64,000 bases of DNA from Nocardioides daeguensis. Its GTDB lineage: Bacteria > Actinomycetota > Actinomycetes > Propionibacteriales > Nocardioidaceae. The notes under the pieces are model-generated. The model searched no databases. It was not told the DNA's origin and worked only from the letters and a program-made list of their open reading frames with translations. Shown here piece by piece: positions 16,133-24,600 of the stretch (within the stretch, counting starts at the first letter, position 1; each line of letters opens with the position of its first letter). The position numbers were made by a program, and so were the translations under genes. The stretch spans positions 1-64,000 of the forward strand of contig NZ_JAHTKU010000026.1 in assembly GCF_019192965.1 (NCBI RefSeq), read 5' to 3'.

Positions 16133-17158
16133 TCAGTCCGCGACCAGGCCGAGGCGGAGGTACTCGGCGGCATACGTGCCGCTGAGCAGCAGCGAGGCGT
16201 AGCGGGCGACCTCGCCGGCCGCCTCGGAGGCGACGTGCTCGACCCGGACGTCCTGGGCGCGGGCCGCGTCCTCGAGTCGTCGGCGCTGGTCGCGGACGAC
16301 CGGGTCGTCGGCGCCGTCGTCGAGCACGACCAGGACCGGACGGCGGTCGCCGGTGCCGTCGGCGACCGGGTCGGCGAACACGTTGCGCGGCCGGGCCGCC
16401 TCCACGACGGGCAGGAGGTGCTCCGCGTCGCCGGCGAGCGCCGTGCGGCCGGAGGTACGCCGGATCGACTCCGCGATCCGGCGCGCGGCCCGGGCCGCGA
16501 GGACCGAGCCGCCCCAGACCAGCGGGGTGGCGTCGGCGAGCGAGATGGCCAGCATCTTCGCGGGGTTGATCGAGATGTCGCGGTGCGGCGAGCAGGCGAT
16601 GGCGACCGCATCGAGGGCCTCCGAGACGGCCTCGGGCTCCGCGCTCGGGCCGAGGTGGACCTGGTCGAGGAAGGAGAGCATCGCGACGGCGGTGGCGAGC
16701 TGGTCACCGGTGCTCGTGGGCAGCAGTGTTGTCCAGCGGCCGGTCGCGTGCTCGGCGACCATCGAGCCCGGCGGGGCGGCGACGACCAGCTGGCAGCCGC
16801 GGCGCACCGCCTCGGCGACGGCGAGCGCCGTGCCGGCGTCCCCACCCTCGGGGGCGAGCACGACGACCAGGTCGAGGCTGCCGGCCCAGCCGGGCAGGGC
16901 CGGGGACGGCCAGGCCACGAACGGGACCGGGCAGAACGGCTCGAGGACCGCCCGCAGCAGGCGGGAGTCCGGTCCGGCGGCGATCACCGCCCGGGGCCGG
17001 GTCTCGATGGAGCGGGCGACCGCCTCCGCGATCGCGTCGGCGCAGCCGTCGACCTCCCGGCGTACCCGGGAGCCGGCCTCCGCCAGCGTGCGCAACCGGA
17101 GGTCGGCGGCGGCGAGCGCCGCCTCGTCGTCCAGCCGGGACTCGTCGAACCAGATCAT
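16133..17158 (-). CDS. SIS-domain protein, PGI/PMI-like
   Basis: A 341-residue protein of the actinobacterial phosphoglucose/phosphomannose isomerase-like group. It has a weak N-terminal SIS fold with LVVVLAPEGGDAGTALAVAEAV and a C-terminal half with VWGGSVLAARAARRIAES and the closing YASLLLSGTYAAEYLRLGL, which is typical of bifunctional PGI/PMI C-termini. In relatives it sits beside Trm112 and manB, as here. It probably helps convert fructose-6-phosphate and mannose-6-phosphate, but activity is not proven for this subgroup. The start ATG 17158 gives MIWFDE. The gap to the Trm112-like gene is 23 bp, so one operon is likely. Confidence 0.8.
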   Translation of the reverse strand: MIWFDESRLDDEAALAAADLRLRTLAEAGSRVRREVDGCADAIAEAVARSIETRPRAVIAAGPDSRLLRAVLEPFCPVPFVAWPSPALPGWAGSLDLVVVLAPEGGDAGTALAVAEAVRRGCQLVVAAPPGSMVAEHATGRWTTLLPTSTGDQLATAVAMLSFLDQVHLGPSAEPEAVSEALDAVAIACSPHRDISINPAKMLAISLADATPLVWGGSVLAARAARRIAESIRRTSGRTALAGDAEHLLPVVEAARPRNVFADPVADGTGDRRPVLVVLDDGADDPVVRDQRRRLEDAARAQDVRVEHVASEAAGEVARYASLLLSGTYAAEYLRLGLVAD

Positions 17159-17181
17159 CGGACCGCCCCTTCGTCCAGCCC

Positions 17182-17376
17182 TCAGGCCGGCTTGCGTGCC
17201 TCGTCGACCAGCAGGACCGGGATCCCGTCGCGCACCGGGTAGGCGAGGCCGCAGCCCTGGCACACCAGCTCGACCGCCTCACCCGCGGGAGTGAGCGCGA
17301 GCTCGCCCTTGCAGGACGGACAGACGATGATCGCCAGCAGCTCCGGGGAGATCCCGCCCTGCTCGGCGGCGCTCAC
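17182..17376 (-). CDS. Trm112 family zinc-ribbon protein
   Basis: A 64-residue protein of the Trm112/UPF0434 family. Zinc-binding cysteines are in CPSCKG (about 19-22) and CQGCG (39-42), followed by the conserved YPVRDGIPVLL. In eukaryotes and archaea Trm112 activates methyltransferases; the bacterial role is less certain. The GTG at 17376 overlaps the manB stop by four bases (GTGA), so it is translationally coupled to manB. Confidence 0.92.
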   Translation of the reverse strand: MSAAEQGGISPELLAIIVCPSCKGELALTPAGEAVELVCQGCGLAYPVRDGIPVLLVDEARKPA

Positions 17377-18758
17377 TTGCTGCTCCGGATGGTCGCGAGG
17401 ACCTCGTCACGGACTCGGGCCATGGTGGACTCGTCCTTTCCTTCGACGTTGAGCCGCAGCAGCGGCTCGGTGTTCGAGGCGCGCACGTTGAACGCCCAGT
17501 CGGCGTGGTCGACGCTCAGCCCGTCGAGCTTGTCGACGGTGACGCCGTCCTGTCCGGCGTACGTCGCCTCGAGGGTGGCGAGCACCGCGCCCTGGTCGGC
17601 GACGGTGCTGTTGATCTCGCCGCTCAGCGGGTAGCGGGCGTAGTCGGCCAGCAACTGGGAGAGCGGGCGGTCCGACTCGGCCAACGCCGCCATCGCGTGC
17701 AAGGCGGCGAGCATGCCGGAGTCGGCCCGCCAGAAGTCGCGGAAGTAGAAGTGGCCACTGTGCTCGCCACCGAAGATCGCGTCGGTCTCGGCCATGGTGG
17801 CCTTGATGTAGGAGTGGCCGACGCGGGTGCGGACCGGGGTGCCGCCGAGCTCGGTGACGATCTCGGGCACCGCCCGCGAGGTGATCAGGTTGTGGATCAC
17901 CGTGGCGCCGGGCTCCTTGGCCAGCTCGCGCGCCGCGATCAGCGCGGTCAACGTGGACGGCGAGACCAGCTCTCCGCGCTCGTCGACGAGGAAGCAGCGG
18001 TCGGCGTCGCCGTCGAAGGCCAGGCCGATGTCGGCCCGCTCCGAGATGACCGCCTTCTGCAGGTCGACCAGGTTGTCGGGCTCGATCGGGTTCGCCTCGT
18101 GGTTGGGGAAGGTGCCGTCGAGCTCGAAGTAGAGCGGCACCATCTCGACCTGGTCGGCGAGGCGGCCGAAGACGGCCGGCGCGGTGTGCCCGGCCATGCC
18201 GTTGCCGGCATCGACGACCACCTTGATCCTGCGGCCCGTCACGGGGGCGAGCGCGAGCAGGTGGGCGGCGTACGCCTGGAGCACGTCGTGGGCGCCGATC
18301 GAGCCGGTCCGACGCGGGCCCCCGCTGGTCGAGCCGGTCGAGCCCCCGGCCGCGACCCGGTCGCGGATCTCGGCCAGGCCGCTCTCGACGCCCACCGGCT
18401 GGGCGAGCGCGCGGCACATCTTGATGCCGTTGTACTCGGCCGGGTTGTGGCTCGCGGTGAACATCGCGCCCGGCAGGTTCAGGTGGCCCGACGCGAAGTA
18501 GAGCTGGTCGGTCGAGGCCAGGCCGATCATGGTCACGTCGGCACCCGCCGAGGTCGCGCCGTCGGCGAACGCGCCCGCGAGGGACGGCGAGCTGGGCCGC
18601 ATGTCGTAGCCGATCACCAGCGCGTCGACGCCGAGCACCTCGACGTAGGCCGCACCGGTGGCGCGGGCCAGCTCCTCGTCGAGCTGTTCGCCGACGATGC
18701 CGCGCACGTCGTAGGCCTTGAAGACCTTGGCGAGGTTGTCAGGACTGGTCGTGGCCAT
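17373..18758 (-). CDS. manB: phosphomannomutase/phosphoglucomutase
   Basis: A 461-residue alpha-D-phosphohexomutase that interconverts mannose-6-phosphate and mannose-1-phosphate, feeding GDP-mannose made by the manC product encoded at 27858-28937. The active-site serine is in TASHNPAEYNG, the metal loop is DGDADRC, the sugar-binding loop is GGEHSGH and the phosphate-binding loop is VRASNTEPLLRL. All are intact. A Gly/Ser/Thr-rich insert near residues 136-151 (GGSTGSTSGGPRR) is encoded by a short repeat-like DNA stretch. ATG 18758 is 6 nt after TAGGGT (18765-18770) and is probably leaderless. Confidence 0.94.
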   Translation of the reverse strand: MATTSPDNLAKVFKAYDVRGIVGEQLDEELARATGAAYVEVLGVDALVIGYDMRPSSPSLAGAFADGATSAGADVTMIGLASTDQLYFASGHLNLPGAMFTASHNPAEYNGIKMCRALAQPVGVESGLAEIRDRVAAGGSTGSTSGGPRRTGSIGAHDVLQAYAAHLLALAPVTGRRIKVVVDAGNGMAGHTAPAVFGRLADQVEMVPLYFELDGTFPNHEANPIEPDNLVDLQKAVISERADIGLAFDGDADRCFLVDERGELVSPSTLTALIAARELAKEPGATVIHNLITSRAVPEIVTELGGTPVRTRVGHSYIKATMAETDAIFGGEHSGHFYFRDFWRADSGMLAALHAMAALAESDRPLSQLLADYARYPLSGEINSTVADQGAVLATLEATYAGQDGVTVDKLDGLSVDHADWAFNVRASNTEPLLRLNVEGKDESTMARVRDEVLATIRSSK

Positions 18759-18792
18759 GCCCAGACCCTAGGGCATGAACAGCACCGCGCAC

Positions 18793-19176
18793 TCAGTCGG
18801 TGGTGAGCATCCGCAGGTGCCCCTTGCGGGCCACCTCGCGCCCCGGCTCGCGCGGGGGCTCGACGGGCTCGCGGCGCACCGGGCGGGCCGCCTCGCGCAC
18901 GGCGTCGGCGAGGGCGAGCAGGTCGTCGTTGCTGGGACCGGGCTGCTGGGTGCCGAGCGAGAGCCGGACCACCTCCCAGCCGCGGGGGGCGGAGAGCCGC
19001 TCGCTGTGCACGTCGCACAGGTCGTAGGCGTGCGGCTCGGCGTAGGTGGCCAGCGGACCGAGCACGGCGGTCGAGTCGGCGTACACGTAGGTGAGCGTGG
19101 CCACGGCGCGCCGGCCGCAGGCCGTGCGCGAACAGGTACGCAGGCTCTGGGGTCCCGCGTTGGCCGTCACACTCAC
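18793..19176 (-). CDS. DUF3499 family protein
   Basis: A 127-residue actinobacterial protein of unknown function. Cysteines in the first half (CSRTACGRRA and YDLCDVHSERL) form a likely zinc site, followed by PRGWEVVRL. The C-terminal third is charged and Pro/Arg rich. It is commonly found between manB and a small zincin-like gene, as here. GTG 19176 lies 7 nt after TAGCGT (19184-19189), so it is probably leaderless. It is divergent from the zincin-like gene. Confidence 0.88.
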   Translation of the reverse strand: MSVTANAGPQSLRTCSRTACGRRAVATLTYVYADSTAVLGPLATYAEPHAYDLCDVHSERLSAPRGWEVVRLSLGTQQPGPSNDDLLALADAVREAARPVRREPVEPPREPGREVARKGHLRMLTTD

Positions 19177-19226
19177 GGCGCAGACGCTACCGCTCCGGTG
19201 GTCGGCACGTGGATAGGCTCGCTGGT

Positions 19227-19697
19227 GTGGAGTCCCCGATGCCGCAGCCCGAGCTGGTCCCCCGCCGGCGCCGCGACCGGCGCGGACGCGGCATGCGCGG
19301 TCCCGCGGTGCAGCCGTTGGCGGCGTCGGGACACCGGCCGCCGCTGCCGCGCAGCCGGCGCGAGGTGTTCGACAAGATCATGCTCGACGTGGTGACCGAC
19401 ATCGACGCGCGGTGGTCCGACCACCTCGGCCTGGTGGAGTACGCCGTCGAGGACGCCCCGCAGCTGCCCGACGACTGGGACTCCGGTCGCGTGCCGCTGT
19501 CGTCGCTGGTGCGGGGCTCGGGGACGACGCCGACCCGGCTGGTCGTCTTCCGCCGACCGCTGGAGCACCGGGCGGCCGACCGCGCCGACCTCGAGGCGAT
19601 CGTGCTGACGATCGTGGTCGAGCAGGTCGCCGAGCTGCTCGGGATCGAGCCGCACGACGTCGACCCGCGCTACCCCTCCGACCTCGACGACGACTGA
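19227..19697 (+). CDS. zincin-like metallopeptidase-family protein lacking HExxH
   Basis: A 156-residue relative of the minimal-zincin metallopeptidase family (formerly DUF1025). The fold blocks are present: FDKIMLDVVTDI, the central VEYAVEDAP, RLVVFRRPLE and the final helix. In active members that helix has HExxH; here it reads VVEQVAELLGIEP, so zinc binding is lost. The N-terminus is a basic extension of about 45 residues. GTG 19227 is chosen because TAGGCT (19214-19219) ends 7 nt before it, a leaderless arrangement; an in-frame GTG at 19209 and ATG 19239 are alternatives. The role is unknown. Confidence 0.78.
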   Translation: MESPMPQPELVPRRRRDRRGRGMRGPAVQPLAASGHRPPLPRSRREVFDKIMLDVVTDIDARWSDHLGLVEYAVEDAPQLPDDWDSGRVPLSSLVRGSGTTPTRLVVFRRPLEHRAADRADLEAIVLTIVVEQVAELLGIEPHDVDPRYPSDLDDD

Positions 19698-19719
19698 CCG
19701 GCCGCGGCCGGGGCCGCGA

Positions 19720-21138
19720 TCACTCCGGCGAGACCGCCGGGATCCGGGCGTGCGTCTCGGCCGGCCGCATCCGCAGCGTCGCGAGCCCGCGTTCGGCACC
19801 CCTCGCGGGCAGCGAGACCACGCCGGCGATGCGGGTGTTGCGCGGCTCGATCGAGACGAGCACCGCCTCCGGCGGCAGCGCGAGGGAGGCTGCCCGGTCG
19901 GGGGCGACCTCGACCTGGTCCTCGCGGAGCACCGCCCCGTCCGCGCCGTACGACGTCACGTGGACGACGCCGGTACGGATCGCGTGCCCGAGCAGCAGGG
20001 TCTTCTCCCCCGGCGGCACGACCGTGGCGGTGGGCTCGCGCACCTCGATCGCGGGCGCGAGCAGGACGAGGTCGCCGCGTGAGACCAGCTGGACCGACGC
20101 GACGAGCGGCTCGGCCGACTCGACGACGAGGCCCACCACACCGGCGCCGCCGTCGCCGGCGAGCAGGGCACCGAGGTCGACCTCCCGGAGGGCGTGCGGC
20201 GGGACCGACAGCTCGGGGGCGCCGGTCGGGGTGAAGGTCGCGTCGGCGGTGACGAGCCGGACCCGTGCCCGGACCTCGTCGTCACCCGGGTTGGCGACGG
20301 AGAGCGTCGCGGCCCGGGCACCGGCGGGCACACCGAGGATGAGGTTGTCGGTGTCGGGAGCGGCCTGGGTCGGCAGGAAGTCGGTGGTCACCCGGCCGCG
20401 GCCGAGCTGGTCGCGGGTGGTGCGCGCGGTCACGGTGACCCGGCCGCGGGTGACGTTCACGTGGGCGGCGGTCATCTCGCGTCGGGGCGCCGAGGCGGCG
20501 AGGTCGACGCGCTGGACGCCGTGGGCGGGCACCTGGATGCCGCGCAGTGCGGGCTCCTCGACCGGTCCGTCGGCGTCGTACAGCGCCACGTCGACGACCG
20601 CCTCGCCGTCGTCGGGGTTCACGAGCTCCAAGGTGGTGGCGTAGCGGGCGGTCGCGCCGAGGCCGACCAGCCACTCGTCGTAGGCCGGGGTGCGGCACTC
20701 AGGCACGGCGAGCGGGTCGTCGCGACCGGCGGTGATGCCGGGCGCCGCGGCGCCGCGGCCGTCGAGGACGACGGGACCGGCGCTGCCCGGGACCACGGCC
20801 GTGCTGCCGGCCTCGACGCTCACCGGGGCCCCGGCGACGGTCTCGGCCCCGTCCTGCGCCGCGGCGAGGACCGCCAGCTCGCCACCGGCGACACCGGGCG
20901 CACGTCCGACGCGGGCCGTGCTGGCCGGACGGGTGCCGCCCGGGCACACCACCGTGGCGGAGGTGAGCTCGGCGGTGGTCGGCGGCTGCGGACCGGCGAC
21001 CGGGGACTGCTCGTCGCCGATCGCGCCGATCGCCAGCGCCACGACCGCGGGCAGCACGATCGCCAGCGCGACGAGGACGTCGACCCGCCGACGGCGGACG
21101 ACCGCCGCGCGGCGGCCTGCGGGCTTGGACTCACTCAT
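19720..21138 (-). CDS. DUF5719 family membrane-anchored protein
   Basis: A 472-residue protein with one N-terminal membrane helix after RRRRVDVLV (about 20-41), leaving most of the chain outside. The outside part is built of beta-sandwich-like repeats with segments such as TTLELVNPDDGEAVVDVALYDADG, shortened here to TLELVNPDD and VDVALYDADG, and the related ATLSVANPGDDEVRARV block. These repeats are like those in DUF5719 proteins, which lie next to a large glycosyltransferase in many Actinobacteria. The ATG at 21138 overlaps the end of the glycosyltransferase gene by 8 bp, so the two are coexpressed. Confidence 0.85.
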   Translation of the reverse strand: MSESKPAGRRAAVVRRRRVDVLVALAIVLPAVVALAIGAIGDEQSPVAGPQPPTTAELTSATVVCPGGTRPASTARVGRAPGVAGGELAVLAAAQDGAETVAGAPVSVEAGSTAVVPGSAGPVVLDGRGAAAPGITAGRDDPLAVPECRTPAYDEWLVGLGATARYATTLELVNPDDGEAVVDVALYDADGPVEEPALRGIQVPAHGVQRVDLAASAPRREMTAAHVNVTRGRVTVTARTTRDQLGRGRVTTDFLPTQAAPDTDNLILGVPAGARAATLSVANPGDDEVRARVRLVTADATFTPTGAPELSVPPHALREVDLGALLAGDGGAGVVGLVVESAEPLVASVQLVSRGDLVLLAPAIEVREPTATVVPPGEKTLLLGHAIRTGVVHVTSYGADGAVLREDQVEVAPDRAASLALPPEAVLVSIEPRNTRIAGVVSLPARGAERGLATLRMRPAETHARIPAVSPE

Positions 21139-24016
21139 CGCGGTTCCTTCGCAGCGGCGGGAGACAGAGCACGACCAGCACCGGGATCGCGACGGCCTGG
21201 ACCAGCAGCAGGAGCCAGCGCAGCCACGCGTGGTGGGACGGGAGGGGGCCCGGCTCGGGGCTGACCTGCCAGGCGCGGGTGCCGCGCTCGGAGCTGGCCT
21301 GCACCAGACCGGCGGTCGCGTCGAGGCTGGCGGCCACCGAACCGTCGGCGGGCGCGGCCTGGACGATGTAGAGGATGCCGAGGTCGGCGAGCCGGGCCGC
21401 GGCGTCCGGGTCGGGCGAGGTCACCAGGGACCGGATCGTCGAGGTGACCTGCTCGTCCTCGGGGGTCAGCGCGGCGATCTCGTCCTCCCCGACGGTCGGG
21501 CCGTCCCCGCGGTGGACGTCGTAGCGCAGTCCGGCGTCCGTGCTGCCGCGCAGCACGAGCACGCCGTCCTGCTCGGCCCGCTCGGCACGCTGGGCCATGT
21601 AGACCGGGACGTCGGACGGCGCCGGGTCGTCGAGCTCCTCGGCGCCCCAGCCGGCGAACCACACGAGCCCCACGAGCGGGGCGACCAGCCCGGCGACACC
21701 GGACAGGGCGAGCGCGGCCTGCGCCGGCTTCGGCCGGTCACCGAGGTGGTGGAGCGACAGGCCGCCCAGCAGGATCGCCGTGATCCAGGCCCCCTGGAGC
21801 ACCAGCAGGACGGCGCCGAGGCCGGGCTGCTGCCCGACCGGGCCGGCGATGTCGATGGTCGTGACGGCCAGGGGTACGCCGACCACGGCCGTGACCGCGG
21901 CGACCAGCCAGCAGACCACGACCGGGATCCGCGTCGCGCGCGGCAGCAGGGCCAGCACCGCCAGCACGGGCAGCACCAGACCGACCGCGGCGGGTGCGCC
22001 GAGCCCGCCGAGGCGACCCGCCAGCAGGTCCCAGCCGGAGGTCGCGGCCGTCGGCCAGCGGCCGACGTCGAGCACGGTGCCGGCGAGCCCGCCCTCGAAC
22101 AGGGCGGGCAGCCACCACGGCAGCAGCACGAGGAGCGGGACGACGAGGGCGGCGACGGGAGGTCCCCAGACCGAGCGGTCCCCGACCTCGCTGGGCAGCA
22201 GCCGCACGGCGAGGCCGAGCAGGACCGCGACGAGGAGGGTGACCACCAGCCACGCCGGTGGCGCGACGGCGGTCAGCAGCGCGAGCGCGAGACCGGTGCG
22301 CCAGCCGGCGCGCCAGCGGTGGCCGGGGTCGGGGTCGGCGAAACCGAGGGCGGCATGCGCCAGCCAGGGCAGCACGGCCGCGGCGACGACGATCCCCCAG
22401 CGGCCGCCGCCCCAGGCGCCGGCGACCAGCGGCACCAGCGCCCAGGTGAGCGAGCCCCACAGGAGCAGCCAGCGCGGGGCGCCGTACGGCGTGACGAGGC
22501 GAGCGACGACACGCAGGAACCGCCACGCGCCCCACAGCCCGAGCGGCGCGGCGAACGCCATCAGCAGGGACATCAGCAGCGACGGGCCGAAGGGCAGGCC
22601 GAGCACCGCGAGCGGCAGGACGTACGGCGGCGCCGGGACGTCGCTGCCGAAGCCGATGGGGTGCCGACCCTCGAGGTGCAGCGCCCACCACTCGCCGACG
22701 TTGCCCGGCGCGGGCGACAGCGCGCCGCCGGCGATGCCGCCGACCACGTCGCGCACGCCGATGAGCAGCGCCAGCACGGTGACCGCGGTCGCGACGGCGA
22801 CCGGGTTGGTCAGGAAGCGGACGACGATGCCGGTGTCGGCGAAGTCCTCGTCCTCGTCGCGGTGGCGGGCCGGCGGCGGTCCGGCGGCCGCGTCGCGCTC
22901 GGCGGCCGCGATCCGGCGGCGTTCGGCGACGTCAGCAGCCTGGTTGGTCGCGGCGGCGACGAGGTCGGAGGCGAGGTCGAGGCCGTGCCGGTAGGGCAGC
23001 CACCACGGGGCGAGCAGGCGTCGTACCCGCGCCCGGTCGGTGCCGCCCGATGCCGCCGCGCGCCGCGCGCGGCGGGCGGCCCGGACCTGGCCGGGGTGAC
23101 GCAGCACGGAGACCAGCGCAGCGAGCTCGTCGAGCGCCTCCCCGACCGCCCGGACGCCGAGCAGCCCGAGGACGCGCAGCAGCGAGCCGAGGGTCAACCG
23201 CAGCAGCTGCAGCGGCAGGGTGGCACCTCGGCCGTTGGCGAGCAGCGTGAACAGGGCGGCGCGCCGCTCCTGGAAGTGGATGTGCCGTCCGGTGAGCGGC
23301 GTGCGGCGGATCCCCCGGTGGGCGGCCTCCGCGTGGAACACGACCGCGTCGGGGACGACCAGGGTGGTGCGGCCGGCCGCGGCGGCACGCCAGCCGAGGT
23401 CGATGTCGTTGCCGAAGATGGGCAGCGCGGCGTCGAAGCCGCCGAGGTCCTCGAGGACCTGGCGCCGCACGAGCATGCCGGCGGAGTTGACCGCGAGCAC
23501 CTCGCGGACCTGGTCGTGCTGACCCTGGTCGTACTCGCCACGCTCGAGGCCGGTCTCGCGCCGGCCGGTGCCGCTGATCGTGACGCCGAGCTCGAGGAGC
23601 CGGCGCAGCGAGGGCCACTCGCGCAGCTTGGGACCGAGGATGTCGGCGTCGGGACGCGCCGCGGCCGCCGCGAGCAGCGCGGCGAGGGCGTCCGGCGCGG
23701 GATTCGCGTCGTCGTGGAGCAGCCACACCCACTCCGGGCCGGGCCCCTCGGTGCCGGTCTCGGCCAGGACGAGGAGGCCCTCAGCGACAGCGTCGGGGAA
23801 CCCGGTGTCGCCGGCCAGCGAGCGCTGCTCGAGGGGCAGCCGGTCGGCCAGCGCGGCCCGGACCAGGTCGGCGCTGCCGTCCTTGCTGCCGGTGTCGACG
23901 GCCACGACGCGCGCGGGGGGCGTGGTCTGCGCGATCAGGCCGTCGAGGACCGCCGGCAGCCACGAGCTGCCGTCGTGGCTGACCAGGAGGACAGCCACCT
24001 CGGGTTGTTGCGACAC
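21131..24016 (-). CDS. large membrane glycosyltransferase family 2 protein
   Basis: A 961-residue enzyme. The first 290 residues form a GT2 domain: VAVLLVSHDGSSWL, the nucleotide-sugar region WVWLLHDDANP (acidic pair), and GFDAALPIFGNDIDLGWRA, broken here as FGNDIDLGWRA. The rest contains around a dozen hydrophobic helices separated by long outside loops, and ends with a helix and RRNRDE. Mycobacterial relatives of this layout act on cell-envelope polymers, but no substrate is proven. GTG 24016 is 8 nt after TAGGGT (24025-24030). DUF5719 follows it directly, so they may act together on the envelope. Confidence 0.9.
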   Translation of the reverse strand: MSQQPEVAVLLVSHDGSSWLPAVLDGLIAQTTPPARVVAVDTGSKDGSADLVRAALADRLPLEQRSLAGDTGFPDAVAEGLLVLAETGTEGPGPEWVWLLHDDANPAPDALAALLAAAAARPDADILGPKLREWPSLRRLLELGVTISGTGRRETGLERGEYDQGQHDQVREVLAVNSAGMLVRRQVLEDLGGFDAALPIFGNDIDLGWRAAAAGRTTLVVPDAVVFHAEAAHRGIRRTPLTGRHIHFQERRAALFTLLANGRGATLPLQLLRLTLGSLLRVLGLLGVRAVGEALDELAALVSVLRHPGQVRAARRARRAAASGGTDRARVRRLLAPWWLPYRHGLDLASDLVAAATNQAADVAERRRIAAAERDAAAGPPPARHRDEDEDFADTGIVVRFLTNPVAVATAVTVLALLIGVRDVVGGIAGGALSPAPGNVGEWWALHLEGRHPIGFGSDVPAPPYVLPLAVLGLPFGPSLLMSLLMAFAAPLGLWGAWRFLRVVARLVTPYGAPRWLLLWGSLTWALVPLVAGAWGGGRWGIVVAAAVLPWLAHAALGFADPDPGHRWRAGWRTGLALALLTAVAPPAWLVVTLLVAVLLGLAVRLLPSEVGDRSVWGPPVAALVVPLLVLLPWWLPALFEGGLAGTVLDVGRWPTAATSGWDLLAGRLGGLGAPAAVGLVLPVLAVLALLPRATRIPVVVCWLVAAVTAVVGVPLAVTTIDIAGPVGQQPGLGAVLLVLQGAWITAILLGGLSLHHLGDRPKPAQAALALSGVAGLVAPLVGLVWFAGWGAEELDDPAPSDVPVYMAQRAERAEQDGVLVLRGSTDAGLRYDVHRGDGPTVGEDEIAALTPEDEQVTSTIRSLVTSPDPDAAARLADLGILYIVQAAPADGSVAASLDATAGLVQASSERGTRAWQVSPEPGPLPSHHAWLRWLLLLVQAVAIPVLVVLCLPPLRRNRDE

Positions 24017-24097
24017 GAGGTCAGACCCTACGACCGTTGATGTGAAGGGGGCACATCGTTGGTCGGAACGGGGCGGTACCTCGCGCGTCTCCGACTG

Positions 24098-24150
24098 GGT
24101 TTCGACTCGCTACCGCGACCTCGCAGGCTCGGTCGCGCGCTTGCTCAACC
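24098..24150. repeat. 53-bp interspersed repeat (GGTTGAG...TCGAAACC type), copy A
   Basis: On the minus strand the element opens GGTTGAGCAAGCGCGC and ends GCGAGTCGAAACC, with an internal GCGACC/GGTCGC inverted repeat that would form a hairpin. A close relative lies at 56254-56307. It is the only thing seen between the glycosyltransferase and whiB genes. Confidence 0.7.
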
Positions 24151-24199
24151 TTCGCCTTGTGTCTGAGCCGTGCTCGTTCCTCGCACGTCTCAGACGGGC

Positions 24200-24454
24200 T
24201 CACACGGCGCGCTTCTTCAGCTTGCGACGCTCGCGCTCCGACATGCCGCCCCAGATGCCGAAGCGCTCGTCGTTGCCCAACGCCGCCTCGAGGCACTCGA
24301 CGCGCACCTCGCAGGTCTGGCAGACCTTCTTGGCCTCGCGCGTCGATCCTCCCTTCTCCGGGAAGAAAGCCTCGGGGTCGGTCTGCGCGCACAACGCACG
24401 CTCCTGCCACCCCAGCTCATCGGTTTCTGCCTCGACCAGGAACAGTTCCCTCAC
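24200..24454 (-). CDS. WhiB-family iron-sulfur transcription factor
   Basis: An 84-residue WhiB-like protein. The four cluster cysteines are C22, C45, C48 and C54, in the usual C...CxxC...C order, followed by the conserved GIWGG turn (66-70) and a basic tail ERRKLKKRAV that binds DNA. Position next to fbiA and likeness to WhiB2/WhmD suggest a role in cell division or septation, but the sub-type is inferred. The GTG at 24454 has AGGGG upstream. A possible promoter lies at 24508-24535. Confidence 0.95.
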   Translation of the reverse strand: MRELFLVEAETDELGWQERALCAQTDPEAFFPEKGGSTREAKKVCQTCEVRVECLEAALGNDERFGIWGGMSERERRKLKKRAV

Positions 24455-24507
24455 GACGTTCGCCCCTTACGACTTCGACCCGATGCCCCGAACGACATCA
24501 CTTGAAT

Positions 24508-24535
24508 TACATACGTGTCATACCCAAACAGTCAA
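24508..24535 (-). promoter_or_regulatory. candidate whiB promoter
   Basis: Minus-strand -35 TTGACT (24530-24535) and -10 TATGTA (24508-24513) with a 16-nt spacer lie in an unusually AT-rich intergenic region upstream of whiB. The predicted transcript would have a leader of about 45 nt. Confidence 0.45.
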
Positions 24536-24600
24536 GGCTGAGTCTGCTATAGGCAGCCCCGTGCACGCTGCCTTTTCCGGGCACGGCACAGTTGTCCCCC

